Source: CAVUCE01 sp963739985 (GTDB lineage: Bacteria > Bacteroidota > Ignavibacteria > Ignavibacteriales > Ignavibacteriaceae). Taken from it: DNA of 64,000 nt. The DNA lies in the NCBI GenBank assembly GCA_963739985.1, contig CAVUCE010000008.1:372001-436000 (forward strand). The letters run 5' to 3'. Shown piece by piece: positions 8,098-17,054 of the stretch. The first letter of the stretch is position 1. Each line of letters opens with the position of its first letter. The notes beneath the pieces are model-generated. The model worked only from the letters and a program-made list of their open reading frames with translations, was not told the origin of the DNA and did no database searches. The position numbers and the translations under genes were made by a program.

Positions 8098-11000
8098 ATG
8101 AAATCTAGCGATCTTACAAAAGAACAAAAAGAAGAACTTGAAAAATTTGGTGCAAACACATGGTTTGTGGAATCACTGCATAAACAATACGAAGAAAATC
8201 CGGGTGAAGTTTCCGAACAGTGGCAGACCTTCTTTGGCAAGGGGAAAACTCCGGTAAAATCCAATGGCAAAAACGGATATACATCCGCAAATAAAAATGT
8301 AAAAATGCCGGAACCTCAAAAAGAAGATGAAGTGAAAATTATTGCCGGCAGCTCAGCGAAGATTCTTGAAAACATGACCTCAAGCCTTACAATGCCGGTT
8401 GCAACTTCACAAAGAACAATTCCGGTAAAACTTCTTGAAGAAAACAGAACATTAATAAACCAGGAATTAAAGAAAAAGAATTTAGGCAAAATATCTTTCA
8501 CTCACATAATTGGCTGGGCAATAATTAGAGCTATTGATTCTAATCAGGCGATGAATAATGTATTTTCGGAAATCAACGGCAAACCTAATTTGATTAAGCG
8601 GCATTCCGTTAATCTTGGATTAGCAATTGATATTGAGAAAAAAGACGGCTCACGTTCATTGATAGTTCCGAATATTAAAAACGCAAACTCAATGAACTTT
8701 AAGGAATTTCTAGACGCTTATGAAGATTTAGTTAAAAGATCGCGTAAAGGTTTGATTGATCCCGCCGATTTTATGGGCACTACAATTACTTTAACAAACC
8801 CCGGGACAATCGGAACAGTAATGTCTATTCCCCGACTCATGGTTGGACAAGGAACAATTATAGCAACCGGCGCAATCCAATATCCGGCAGAATATCAAGC
8901 AATGGCACCGGCAACAATTTCTACTCTTGGTGTAAGCAAGGTAATGAATATTACAAGCACTTATGATCATAGAATTATTCAAGGTGCGGAAAGTGGATTC
9001 TTTTTAAAAGAAGTGCACGAACTGCTCTTAGGTGAGAAACACTTTTATAACGATATTTTTGCCGCACTTAATATTCCGCTTCAACCATTGGTTTGGAAGA
9101 CGGATTATCAACCGGGTTTTTCAAACGGACATACAAATACCGAAGAGTTTGAAAAACAAGGAAGAATACTTCAACTAATAAATCTATACAGAGTACGCGG
9201 ACATTTGATTGCTAATTTAGATCCGATCGGTTCTTTAACTCCTTATCATGCAGAATTGGATCCGGCAACTTATAAACTTACTCTCTGGGATTTAGATCGC
9301 GAATTTATTACGGGTGGATTTAGCGGATTACGAACTGCAACTTTAAGGCAAATTCTAGAGATTCTGCAAAAAACTTATTGTGATAAAATTGGTGTTGAGT
9401 ATATGCATATTCAAAACCCGGCAGAAAAAGTATGGCTGCAGAGCAAAATGGAACCGGTAAAGAACCAACCAAATTTTGATAATTCGGTTAAAAAGAGAAT
9501 ACTGCAAAAATTAATTGTAGCAGAATCTTTCGAACATTTTATTCACACTAAATTTATCGGGCATAAAAGATTTTCTTTAGAAGGTTCGGAAACCCTAATT
9601 CCGGTTCTTGATATACTTCTAAACGAAGCTAATAATGGCGGAATTCAAGAAGTTGTGCTCGGCATGGCACATAGAGGAAGATTAAATGTACTTGCCAATA
9701 TAATTGGAAAGTCATACGATTCGATCTTTTCCGAATTTGAGGATATTCGTGATCCGAATTCTTTCGAAGGTTCCGGAGATGTAAAATATCATCTTGGCGC
9801 CAGCGGAAAATATAAAACTAATGACGGAAAAAGTATCGCAGTTTCAGTGGCTTCTAATCCAAGCCATCTCGAATGGGTAAATCCTGTTGTAGAAGGAATT
9901 GTAAGAGCAAAACAATCTCGTTTAGGCGATAGCAAGGACCATAGGAAAGTTATGTCGCTTCTAATTCACGGAGATGCTGCGTTTGCGGGACAAGGTGTTG
10001 TTGCAGAAACATTGAATTTATCTCAACTAAAAGGTTATAGAACCGGAGGTACGGTTCACATAATCATTAATAATCAAATTGGATTTACCACAACCCCGGA
10101 AGATGCTCGTTCTTCGGTTTATGCTACAGACGTTGCTAAAATGATTCAGGCTCCGATTTTTCATGTTAACGGCGAAGATCCGGAAGCTGCTTTATGGGTT
10201 ACTAAATTGGCATTTGAATATAGACAAATATTTAAAAAAGATGTTGTAATTGATTTGTTCGGTTATAGAAAACACGGACACAATGAAGGTGATGAACCGG
10301 GTTTTACCCAGCCATTACTTTATGAAAAGATTAAAAATCATCCTTCAGTAAGGGAATCTTATTCTCAAACTTTATTGAAAAATAAAAATCTTAGTGCGGA
10401 CGAAATTCAACAAATGAATGAAGAAATAAATGGAATTTTAGGTGAAGCTTTCGACAAAATTAGAAGAAAGAAAAGTGAATTCAATACAGATGTTCCGCTT
10501 GCAGTTTCAAAAGAAAGAATAGAATCCGTAACTCCATCTAAAGAAACAGGAATTTCCGAAGATGAATTGAGCGCGATAATAAATTCGCTTACTACTCTTC
10601 CAAATGATTTTCACATTCATCCAAAACTCAGTAAGTTTTTAGAAAAGCGCAAAGGATTGATAGACGGAAGCACCGAAGCAGACTGGGCGCTTGGTGAAGC
10701 ATTAGCATTTGGTAGTCTTTTGTACGAAGGAACTCCTGTTAGGTTAAGTGGTCAAGATAGCGTTCGCGGAACCTTTAGTCAAAGGCATTTAGCACTTACT
10801 GATATAAATACCGGCGAAGATTATCTTCCATTAAATTATATGAACGAAGCGCATGCAAAAATTGAAGCACTTGATAGTTTACTCTCAGAAGCATCTGTAC
10901 TAGGTTTTGAATATGGTTATAGTACTGCCGATCCTCTAGCTCTGGTAATTTGGGAGGCTCAGTTCGGTGATTTTGCAAATAGCGCACAAGTTATAATTGA

Positions 11001-11706
11001 TAATTTCATAGTTGCTTCATACGAAAAATGGAAATTACCAAATAGTGTTGTAATGCTTCTTCCCCATGGTTATGAAGGACAGGGTCCTGAACATTCAAGC
11101 GCTAGATTGGAGAGATTCTTAACTCTCTGCGCTCAAGATAATATGCAAGTTTGTAATGTAACAACGCCGGCCCAATATTTTCATTTGCTAAGACGACAGA
11201 TTAAAGCCGCGATTAGAAAACCTTTGGTTATCATGACTCCGAAAAGTCTGCTTCGTTTACCTGATGCAAAATCTCCAAAAGAAGATTTTACTAGCGGCAG
11301 CTTCAAAGAGATAATAGATGATTCAACAATTCAAAAGAAAAAGTTTATTGAAAAAGTAATTCTAACAAGCGGTAAGGTTTACTACGATTTAGTTAATTAT
11401 CGAAGTTCAAATAATATAGATGATATAGCAATTGTTAGGATTGAGCAGTATTATCCCTATAAGCCTAAGAAAATGAAAGAATTGTTAGCCTCCTACCCTA
11501 ACGCTACAAAAATTGTTTGGGTACAAGAAGAACCAAAGAATATGGGCGCATGGTTCTTTTTAGCACAAAGATTAGTTGATGATGTTGCCGAAGGACAAAA
11601 ATTGTTTTACGCAGGAAGACCTGAGGGAGCAAGCCCTGCTGTGGGTTCTTCAAAAGTATCGGCGCAACACCAAAAAGATTTGGTACGTGAAGCATTTCAA
11701 TTGTAA
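8098..11706 (+). CDS. kgd: Multifunctional 2-oxoglutarate decarboxylase/dehydrogenase with fused E2 domain
   Basis: The 1202-residue protein is the Kgd-type fusion known best from Actinobacteria. Residues 1-45 form the short E1o N-terminal helix (ANTWFVESLHKQYEENP). An E2 acyltransferase domain follows (about 95-330) with the catalytic DHRIIQG, His291. The E1 thiamine-diphosphate part comes next, with GMAHRGRLNVL, NPSHLEWVNPVVEG, the TPP motif GDAAFAGQG at about 625, SGQDSVRGTFSQRH and EAQFGDF. There is no lipoyl domain, as in mycobacterial Kgd (about 1230 aa). It should decarboxylate 2-oxoglutarate and, with a lipoyl carrier and E3 encoded elsewhere, produce succinyl-CoA in the TCA cycle. 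It stands alone, without adjacent E2 or E3 genes. Confidence 0.96.
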   Translation: MKSSDLTKEQKEELEKFGANTWFVESLHKQYEENPGEVSEQWQTFFGKGKTPVKSNGKNGYTSANKNVKMPEPQKEDEVKIIAGSSAKILENMTSSLTMPVATSQRTIPVKLLEENRTLINQELKKKNLGKISFTHIIGWAIIRAIDSNQAMNNVFSEINGKPNLIKRHSVNLGLAIDIEKKDGSRSLIVPNIKNANSMNFKEFLDAYEDLVKRSRKGLIDPADFMGTTITLTNPGTIGTVMSIPRLMVGQGTIIATGAIQYPAEYQAMAPATISTLGVSKVMNITSTYDHRIIQGAESGFFLKEVHELLLGEKHFYNDIFAALNIPLQPLVWKTDYQPGFSNGHTNTEEFEKQGRILQLINLYRVRGHLIANLDPIGSLTPYHAELDPATYKLTLWDLDREFITGGFSGLRTATLRQILEILQKTYCDKIGVEYMHIQNPAEKVWLQSKMEPVKNQPNFDNSVKKRILQKLIVAESFEHFIHTKFIGHKRFSLEGSETLIPVLDILLNEANNGGIQEVVLGMAHRGRLNVLANIIGKSYDSIFSEFEDIRDPNSFEGSGDVKYHLGASGKYKTNDGKSIAVSVASNPSHLEWVNPVVEGIVRAKQSRLGDSKDHRKVMSLLIHGDAAFAGQGVVAETLNLSQLKGYRTGGTVHIIINNQIGFTTTPEDARSSVYATDVAKMIQAPIFHVNGEDPEAALWVTKLAFEYRQIFKKDVVIDLFGYRKHGHNEGDEPGFTQPLLYEKIKNHPSVRESYSQTLLKNKNLSADEIQQMNEEINGILGEAFDKIRRKKSEFNTDVPLAVSKERIESVTPSKETGISEDELSAIINSLTTLPNDFHIHPKLSKFLEKRKGLIDGSTEADWALGEALAFGSLLYEGTPVRLSGQDSVRGTFSQRHLALTDINTGEDYLPLNYMNEAHAKIEALDSLLSEASVLGFEYGYSTADPLALVIWEAQFGDFANSAQVIIDNFIVASYEKWKLPNSVVMLLPHGYEGQGPEHSSARLERFLTLCAQDNMQVCNVTTPAQYFHLLRRQIKAAIRKPLVIMTPKSLLRLPDAKSPKEDFTSGSFKEIIDDSTIQKKKFIEKVILTSGKVYYDLVNYRSSNNIDDIAIVRIEQYYPYKPKKMKELLASYPNATKIVWVQEEPKNMGAWFFLAQRLVDDVAEGQKLFYAGRPEGASPAVGSSKVSAQHQKDLVREAFQL

Positions 11707-11913
11707 TTTATTTTTATTATTTTATTTTCGTGTTGTTATAAAAGCTTACAAATTAACTATTTGCGTTTATTTAGATAGCTTTAATTAATTTATAATAGCT
11801 TTATAACAGCGTTTAAAACTATATTCCATCCAATTTTGATCATTTACGGGGAAGGAATTCAGAATTAAATCTGATTTCTAATTTTAAGGGGTTCGCTTAT
11901 GCGGGGAGGCATT

Positions 11914-12078
11914 ATGACGGTAAAGGTGATAAATGTTGTACTATTTTTAATAGGCGCAGCATTAATATTTTTTACACTTCGTGATTTCACATTTTCGGGT
12001 ATAAGAGTTCTGTTGCTTGCAATCGGGATTACAATTGTTTCTGTTATTCTTAGTGAACCATACTGGTCAAAAGAATAA
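11914..12078 (+). CDS. Small two-helix membrane protein (54 aa)
   Basis: A short frame from ATG 11914 to TAA 12076-12078 encodes 54 residues with two hydrophobic segments, VINVVLFLIGAALIFFTL and IRVLLLAIGITIVSVIL, separated by a short charged loop, and a polar tail. A strong Shine-Dalgarno sequence (GGGGAGG, 11902-11908) lies five bases before the ATG, which is better than average for this genome. An in-frame ATG at 11899 is possible but poorly placed. I do not recognise a family. It lies between kgd and the tRNA genes. The longer antisense frame over the same bases lacks these features. Confidence 0.6.
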   Translation: MTVKVINVVLFLIGAALIFFTLRDFTFSGIRVLLLAIGITIVSVILSEPYWSKE

Positions 12079-12149
12079 TGAGAAATAGAAGGCAGCAAAA
12101 TTTTTATTGTAAGAAAATCAGAAATTATTTATGTTTATTTATATAAGTT

Positions 12150-12222
12150 GCGAGCGTAACTCAGTTGGTAGAGTGCAAGCTTCCCAAGCTTGATGTCGCG
12201 GGTTCGAATCCCGTCGCTCGCT
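12150..12222 (+). tRNA. tRNA-Gly (anticodon CCC)
   Basis: A 73-base cloverleaf: acceptor GCGAGCG pairs with CGCTCGC, discriminator T; the D arm contains CTCAGTTGGTAGAG; the anticodon stem CAAGC/GCTTG encloses the loop TTCCCAA, giving CCC, which reads GGG glycine codons; the T arm GCGGG-TTCGAAT-CCCGT pairs fully apart from one G-T wobble. CCA is not encoded. Confidence 0.96.
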
Positions 12223-12387
12223 CTATTTTGTCATTAATTAGTTATAGCAAGCCATTATAATTTCTTCAAGTCTCAAAAACGTCAAAATAATTTTCAATCA
12301 TCAGCGAATTTATTTGAATTTATATAAAAAAAGTTAGATATTAGTTATTCTAATTTTGATTAGTTCTTAAACAAAATTTTGATTTAT

Positions 12388-12462
12388 GGGGGCTTAGCTC
12401 AGCTGGTTCAGAGCACCTGCCTTACAAGCAGGGGGTCATTGGTTCGAATCCATTAGCCCCCA
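12388..12462 (+). tRNA. tRNA-Val (anticodon TAC)
   Basis: A 75-base cloverleaf: acceptor GGGGGCT pairs with AGCCCCC, discriminator A; the anticodon stem CCTGC/GCAGG encloses CTTACAA, giving TAC, which reads GTA valine codons; the T loop is TTCGAAT. The T stem (ATTGG/CCATT) has a T-T mismatch at its fourth pair from the loop side. CCA is not encoded. A strong terminator follows directly. Confidence 0.95.
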
Positions 12463-12468
12463 CTATAG

Positions 12469-12502
12469 CCGGTCAAAAAAAACAATTTTGACCGGTTTTT
12501 TT
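12469..12502 (+). terminator. Rho-independent terminator after tRNA-Val
   Basis: A perfect ten-base stem CCGGTCAAAA/TTTTGACCGG with a short A-rich loop is followed by seven T residues, starting six bases after the tRNA end. Confidence 0.93.
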
Positions 12503-12650
12503 ATGTCCTTTTGCATTATTTGTTTGAATGTATTTAAGACGGAATTGTAAAAAGGTTGTTTTAATTATTTCGGTTTGTCTGAAGGTACTGTTGCGGATCA
12601 TTGGTTCTTCCGTAAGAATCCTTGCGTAGAATACCATAGTACCTACAAAA
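12503..12650 (+). other. Possible remnant of a tRNA-linked ORF with an echo of the tRNA T arm
   Basis: This stretch has no intact gene. At 12598-12607 it repeats ten bases of the tRNA-Val T-arm region (TCATTGGTTC, also at 12436-12445), followed by GAATCC after a short insert. In one plus frame it reads IIGSSVRILA then stop. That resembles, from memory, the C-termini of tRNA-adjacent GIY-YIG-type ORFs in this lineage. In another frame a start-less stretch runs from about 12550 to the terminator region. It may be a decayed mobile ORF or an old tRNA-targeted insertion scar. This is inference from short similarity only. Confidence 0.3.
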
Positions 12651-12683
12651 AAAGCTCGAAAATAGGACATTTTCGAGCTTTTT
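12651..12683. terminator. Strong bidirectional terminator hairpin
   Basis: A 13 bp perfect stem, AAAGCTCGAAAAT (12651-12663) with ATTTTCGAGCTTT (12669-12681), has a five-base loop and T tracts on both strands. On the minus strand it lies about 97 bases after the HEAT-like gene; on the plus strand it closes the remnant region after the tRNAs. Confidence 0.85.
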
Positions 12684-12779
12684 ATTTTAACTGAAATAGA
12701 ATTAGCGTAAATCAGAGTGAATTGACTTATAAATTAGCCAATTTTTAAAATAGTTAATAAAGCTTGTATCTGATTATAA

Positions 12780-13256
12780 TTATTCACCCTGAACTATCCC
12801 ATCATTAGACAACTTAGAAATTTCAAATGATATTGCTATACATGCATTCTTAACAGACTCACTAGTCGAGTTTTTAGCAATTTCATAAATAGCTTTGTCA
12901 CCTTTATCAGAATGTAGTTCGTCTAGAGCAATTGCTGAAATTATGCGTAATTGAGTATCGGACTCTTCATTTACGACAATTTTGATCAAAGGTTCTATTA
13001 ACGAACTAAATGATTCTTCAGGAAAGATTTGCTCAAGTTGTCTTAATGTTTGAACTGCGGATAATTTTGTATCTGATGAATCATTCTGCAAATGATGCAT
13101 AAGCATTTTTTCAATAGTCGGTAAATTTTTCTTTAAATATTTCGTTTTATGCTGTTCTTGAAGTCGGGTTGTTCTATTCTGAGCAAATCCAGATGAACCG
13201 GCTAAAAAGAAAATTATTGACATTGAAAGAACAAATGAAAATATACACCTTTTCAT
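12780..13256 (-). CDS. Exported HEAT-repeat-like protein
   Basis: The 158-residue protein begins with a signal peptide ending around FAQ (residue 25). The rest is helical, and two to three HEAT-like units can be seen, for example TKLSAVQTLRQLEQIFPEES and TQLRIISAIALDELHSDKGD. These pair amphipathic helices with conserved Ala/Leu positions. Such periplasmic HEAT proteins usually bind other proteins; no catalytic residues are visible. It stands alone with a long gene-free region upstream and a bidirectional hairpin downstream. Function is unknown. Confidence 0.8.
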   Translation of the reverse strand: MKRCIFSFVLSMSIIFFLAGSSGFAQNRTTRLQEQHKTKYLKKNLPTIEKMLMHHLQNDSSDTKLSAVQTLRQLEQIFPEESFSSLIEPLIKIVVNEESDTQLRIISAIALDELHSDKGDKAIYEIAKNSTSESVKNACIAISFEISKLSNDGIVQGE

Positions 13257-14132
13257 TTTGGTACTCCTTATAATTTAAGTATTGATTTTAATTAATATCT
13301 AGGATAGAGTTCAAAGATAATTACAGAGTTCTTTATCCTTATTGCTGCTTTCTTTTTTGTAATTACTGATTCCAAAATAATGGATTATGTGTTCGCTATC
13401 TTATCCTCTTCACGCAATTGTAAGGACTTTTCGAGCAATTGGAGAATAAAGCAAGTAAAATGTTCTATTAAGTTAAATTTGGATTAAATTATTTTTTCAT
13501 TTTCATCCCCAGAAAATGAAACATATTTAGAGTTCCAAATAATGGTGTCTGTTTAACTACTTATTTAATGCCTAATTCTAATAGCTTAACAGGCTTAAGA
13601 AAAAGTGTAGAAAATTCCTACAAAAAGAATTAGACTACCTTACCATATGAAGCATGAATTATCCCCTTAATTAGAGACTATATGATAAGATTAGATTTAG
13701 ATATAATTTCATAAACCGTTTAGGTATAAGTAACATTTGTAGATTGCAATTTTTTATTTATTTATTTAATATCATTGCGGGTTAGTTTTTAGAAAAAAGG
13801 TTACTTCTACCCTTCTCAATATATTCTGATATGGATAAATTTGAGCTTTATTTTTAGTTTCTTAATTCATTGGCAATTGTTTTGTGTTCTTAAGTATATT
13901 ACCCCAAATATCAAATTGTGAACGAGTAGATTAATTAGTATTTTTGCATTGCAGTTATGAATTAGGACATGCTTAAACGAAAATCTTAAGTCTCTTCCTC
14001 TTCATTATTCAAAATCAACCTTGGCCGATTAAATCTATTTGTGCATAACTACGCTAATTCTGTTGCATGAATAAATTATTAGGTCTATTAATGATTATAT
14101 AATTTTTATTAAATATTGGAAATACATATTAG
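13257..14132. other. 876 bp gene-free AT-rich region
   Basis: No ORF of useful length, RNA gene, terminator or repeat was found here on either strand. It presumably contains the promoters of the HEAT-like gene (leftwards) and of the ABC-F gene (rightwards; a TATAAT lies at 14098-14103). It is the longest gene-free gap in the window, so an unrecognised small RNA or a decayed gene is possible. Confidence 0.5.
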
Positions 14133-15764
14133 ATGATAAGCACTAGTAATTTAACACTAAGATTTGGTAAACGAACTTTATTTGAAGAAGTAAATTTAAA
14201 ATTTACTCCGGGAAATTGTTACGGTATAATTGGAGCTAATGGCTCGGGGAAATCAACATTTATTAAAATTCTTTCAGGAGAAATTGAACAAAGCTCAGGT
14301 GACGTAATTATAACTCCGGGAAGCAGACTTGCAACTTTAAAGCAAAATCAGTTTGAATATGATGAGTTTCCGGTTTTAAAAACTGTTATGATGGGACACC
14401 AAAAACTATACTCCGTTATGGAAGAACGAGATGCAATTTATGCAAAAGCTGATTTTTCGGATGAAGATGGGATTAGAGCAGCAGAACTTGAAGGTGAGTT
14501 TGCCGAGCTTTACGGATGGGAAGCAGAATCGGAAGCCGCTGAACTTCTGACGGGATTAGGAATAAACGATGATAGACATTATGACTTAATGAAAGACTTA
14601 TCGGGAAATGAAAAAGTAAAAGTGCTTCTGGCTCAGGCATTATTTGGCAACCCGGATATTCTACTTCTTGATGAGCCGACTAATCATCTTGATATTATTT
14701 CAATCAACTGGCTTGAAGATTTTCTTGAAAAGTTTAAGAACACAGTAATCGTTATTTCTCATGATAGGCATTTTCTTAATCAAGTTTGTACTCACACAGC
14801 TGATATTGATTATGGTAAAATTCAAATGTATACGGGGAATTATGACTTCTGGTTGGAAAGCAGCCAACTAGCCGCAAAACAAGCAAAAGAGTCAAATAAA
14901 AAAATAGAAGCAAAAAGATCCGAACTGCAAGAGTTTATTGCACGATTCAGTGCTAACGCTTCTAAATCAAAACAAGCAACTTCAAGAAAAAAACAGCTTG
15001 AAAATCTAACACTTGAAGATATAAAACCATCTTCGCGTAAAATGCCTTATATTGCCTTTAAACCGGAACGTGAAGCCGGAAACAATATACTTGAGATAGA
15101 AAATCTTAAAAAGAGTTCCGTGGATGAAATACTTCTTAATGACCTTACATTTAAAGTTGATAAAGGTGATAAAATTGCATTCGTTGGACCAAATGGTTTA
15201 TTAAAATCAACTCTGTTCAATATTCTAACAAATAATGAAAAAGCGGATTCGGGCAATTTTACCTGGGGACCCACAATAAAATATTCGTATTTTCCAAAAG
15301 ATAATGCTGAGTTTTTTAATGTTGACTTAAATCTTATTGACTGGCTTCGCCAATACTCTAAAGAAAAAGATGAAACTTATATACGCGGATTTCTAGGTAG
15401 AATGCTTTTTAGCGGTGAAGAATCATTAAAAAAAGCTAGCGTACTTTCCGGCGGTGAGCGTGTTCGATGTCTGCTTGCAAAAATGATGCTTTCAGGTGCA
15501 AATGCTCTAATTCTTGATGAGCCTACAAATCATCTGGATCTGGAAGCTATTTCTGCACTTAATAATAGTCTTATCGATTTTTCCGGAACTATATTCTTTA
15601 GTTCTCACGATCACCAGTTTATACACACTATAGCAAATAGGATTATAGAAATTACTCCATCCGGAATGATAGACAAACGAATGACATTTGATGAATATTT
15701 AAATGATGAAGAAATTAAAAAGATCCATAACGATATCTATCATGTGGCGGCTATAGATTTATAA
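14133..15764 (+). CDS. ABC-F family ATPase, YbiT-like, with one degenerate ATP site
   Basis: The 543-residue soluble protein has two ABC domains joined by the ABC-F linker (about 235-300). NBD1 has a normal Walker A (GANGSGKST, 34-42), LLLDEPTNHLD and a signature reading LSGNE (156-160). NBD2 has a Walker A reading GPNGLLKST (352-360), with Leu357 in place of the invariant Gly, a normal LSGGE and LILDEPTNHLD. Length, linker and the C-terminus ITPSGMIDKRMTFDEYL match the YbiT/YkpA subgroup. ABC-F proteins bind the ribosomal E site and act on translation. NBD2 Walker A and NBD1 signature build the same composite site, so one ATP site looks impaired. It is convergent with the ene-reductase gene, 8 bp apart. 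Confidence 0.94.
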   Translation: MISTSNLTLRFGKRTLFEEVNLKFTPGNCYGIIGANGSGKSTFIKILSGEIEQSSGDVIITPGSRLATLKQNQFEYDEFPVLKTVMMGHQKLYSVMEERDAIYAKADFSDEDGIRAAELEGEFAELYGWEAESEAAELLTGLGINDDRHYDLMKDLSGNEKVKVLLAQALFGNPDILLLDEPTNHLDIISINWLEDFLEKFKNTVIVISHDRHFLNQVCTHTADIDYGKIQMYTGNYDFWLESSQLAAKQAKESNKKIEAKRSELQEFIARFSANASKSKQATSRKKQLENLTLEDIKPSSRKMPYIAFKPEREAGNNILEIENLKKSSVDEILLNDLTFKVDKGDKIAFVGPNGLLKSTLFNILTNNEKADSGNFTWGPTIKYSYFPKDNAEFFNVDLNLIDWLRQYSKEKDETYIRGFLGRMLFSGEESLKKASVLSGGERVRCLLAKMMLSGANALILDEPTNHLDLEAISALNNSLIDFSGTIFFSSHDHQFIHTIANRIIEITPSGMIDKRMTFDEYLNDEEIKKIHNDIYHVAAIDL

Positions 15765-15772
15765 AATCATAA

Positions 15773-16837
15773 TCATTTTGCTCTTAAATATTGTTTAGGA
15801 AAATCTTCCAAATCCACATGTAATTTTTTTGCTGCGTGTAAAGCCCAATATGGATCGCGCAACATTTCTCTTGCTAGAAAAACAAGATCGGCCTGCTCAG
15901 TTCTAATAGTTTGTTCTGCCTGTTCTGGCGTAATTATAAATCCAACAGCTCCGGTAAGAATATTTACTTCTTTTCTGATTATTTGCGCAAAAAGGATTTG
16001 ATAACCCGGTCCGGCAGGAATTTTGGCAGTAGAAATATTTCCACCGCTCGAACAATCAATTAAATCAACTCCAACTTCTTTTAACCACTTTACCAACTGA
16101 ACAGATTGCTCAATGTCCCATCCACCATCAACCCAATCGCTGGCTGAAATTCTTACAAATAGAGGCATTTCCGAAGGAATCACTTCTCGAACTGATTTTG
16201 ATATTTCAATTGCGATACGGCATCTATTTTCTAAGCTTCCCCCATACTTGTCTATCCTTTTATTTGATAATGGCGATAAAAATTCGTGAATTAAATAGCC
16301 GTGTGCCATATGTAGCTCAATTATATCAAAACCGGCTTCCACGCTTCGTTTTGCAGCTTGCTTAAATTGATCAATAATAAGCGCAATATCTGTTTCACTA
16401 ATTTCTTTTGGTTTAGGATAGTTATCAGCAAAAGATATTTTACTAGGTGCAAGTGTTTCCCATCCGCCATCTTTAGGTTCTACTTCCCCGCTGCCTTTCC
16501 ATGGCGAAAAAGTTGAGGCTTTTCTTCCCGCGTGTGCTATTTGAATTCCTGAAACTGAGTTTTGCGATTTTATGAATGAGGTAATTCTTTTAAAATAATT
16601 CATCTGTTCGTCATTCCAAATTCCTGCATCATCCGGCGAAATTCTTCCTTCAGGAGAAACGGCGGTTGCTTCTGTAAAAACTAATCCCGCTCCACCTACC
16701 GCACGACTTCCCAAATGGACAAGATGCCAATCGGTTGGAACTCCGTTGACACATGAATATTGACACATTGGCGAAACAGTAATTCTGTTTTTTAATTCTA
16801 CATTTCTAATTTTTAATGATGAAAATAATTTGCTCAT
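15773..16837 (-). CDS. namA: NADPH dehydrogenase / ene-reductase (YqjM/NamA-type Old Yellow Enzyme)
   Basis: The 354-residue FMN-dependent TIM-barrel protein belongs to the thermophilic-like OYE class. It has SPMCQYSC with the redox-tuning Cys25 and Tyr27, IQIAHAGRKAS, the substrate-binding pair His176/His179 in ELHMAHGYLIHEFLSP, LSNKR, and the late FMN phosphate region with AREMLRDPYW. Such enzymes reduce activated C=C bonds of enals, enones and nitro compounds with NADPH in the cytoplasm, and are often linked with oxidative stress or detoxification. Length is close to the usual 340-360 residues. No operon partner is present. Confidence 0.93.
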   Translation of the reverse strand: MSKLFSSLKIRNVELKNRITVSPMCQYSCVNGVPTDWHLVHLGSRAVGGAGLVFTEATAVSPEGRISPDDAGIWNDEQMNYFKRITSFIKSQNSVSGIQIAHAGRKASTFSPWKGSGEVEPKDGGWETLAPSKISFADNYPKPKEISETDIALIIDQFKQAAKRSVEAGFDIIELHMAHGYLIHEFLSPLSNKRIDKYGGSLENRCRIAIEISKSVREVIPSEMPLFVRISASDWVDGGWDIEQSVQLVKWLKEVGVDLIDCSSGGNISTAKIPAGPGYQILFAQIIRKEVNILTGAVGFIITPEQAEQTIRTEQADLVFLAREMLRDPYWALHAAKKLHVDLEDFPKQYLRAK

Positions 16838-17025
16838 AATTTTAAATCCATATTTTTTAATGATTTAAATACTAAATAAATTTAATTTTACTCAAAATAA
16901 GCCCTAAACTTTCACTATTTAGTTATTCAGATCAAAATTTAATTGCGATTCTATTCTATAATTGATTGATGTGATTAAGCTATTATAATATTAGGTTCTA
17001 AAGTAAATTATCTGTATCTTTATAT

Positions 17026-17054
17026 ACTCAGTATTAGGCTGAGTAGTTTTTTTT
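17026..17054 (+). promoter_or_regulatory. Terminator-like leader hairpin before the RRM gene
   Basis: The stem ACTCAG/CTGAGT with a seven-base loop is followed by AG and eight T residues. It sits 22 bases before the TTG start of the RRM gene and just before its ribosome binding site. It has the form of an intrinsic terminator placed in a 5' untranslated leader, so attenuation or binding by the RRM protein itself is possible. The promoter position was not identified. Confidence 0.6.

Noticed and set aside
11865..12098. 77-aa minus-strand ORF
   Set aside because: It is antisense to the small membrane protein that has a strong ribosome binding site and coherent helices; the minus frame shows no domain or signal.
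12473..12670. 65-aa minus-strand ORF over the tRNA-Val terminator
   Set aside because: It runs through both intrinsic hairpins and lies antisense to the remnant region; composition does not look coding.
14062..14103. Sigma-70-type promoter before the ABC-F gene
   Set aside because: A TATAAT is present at 14098, but the nearest TTGCAT is about 29 bases away, too far for a normal -35 element.
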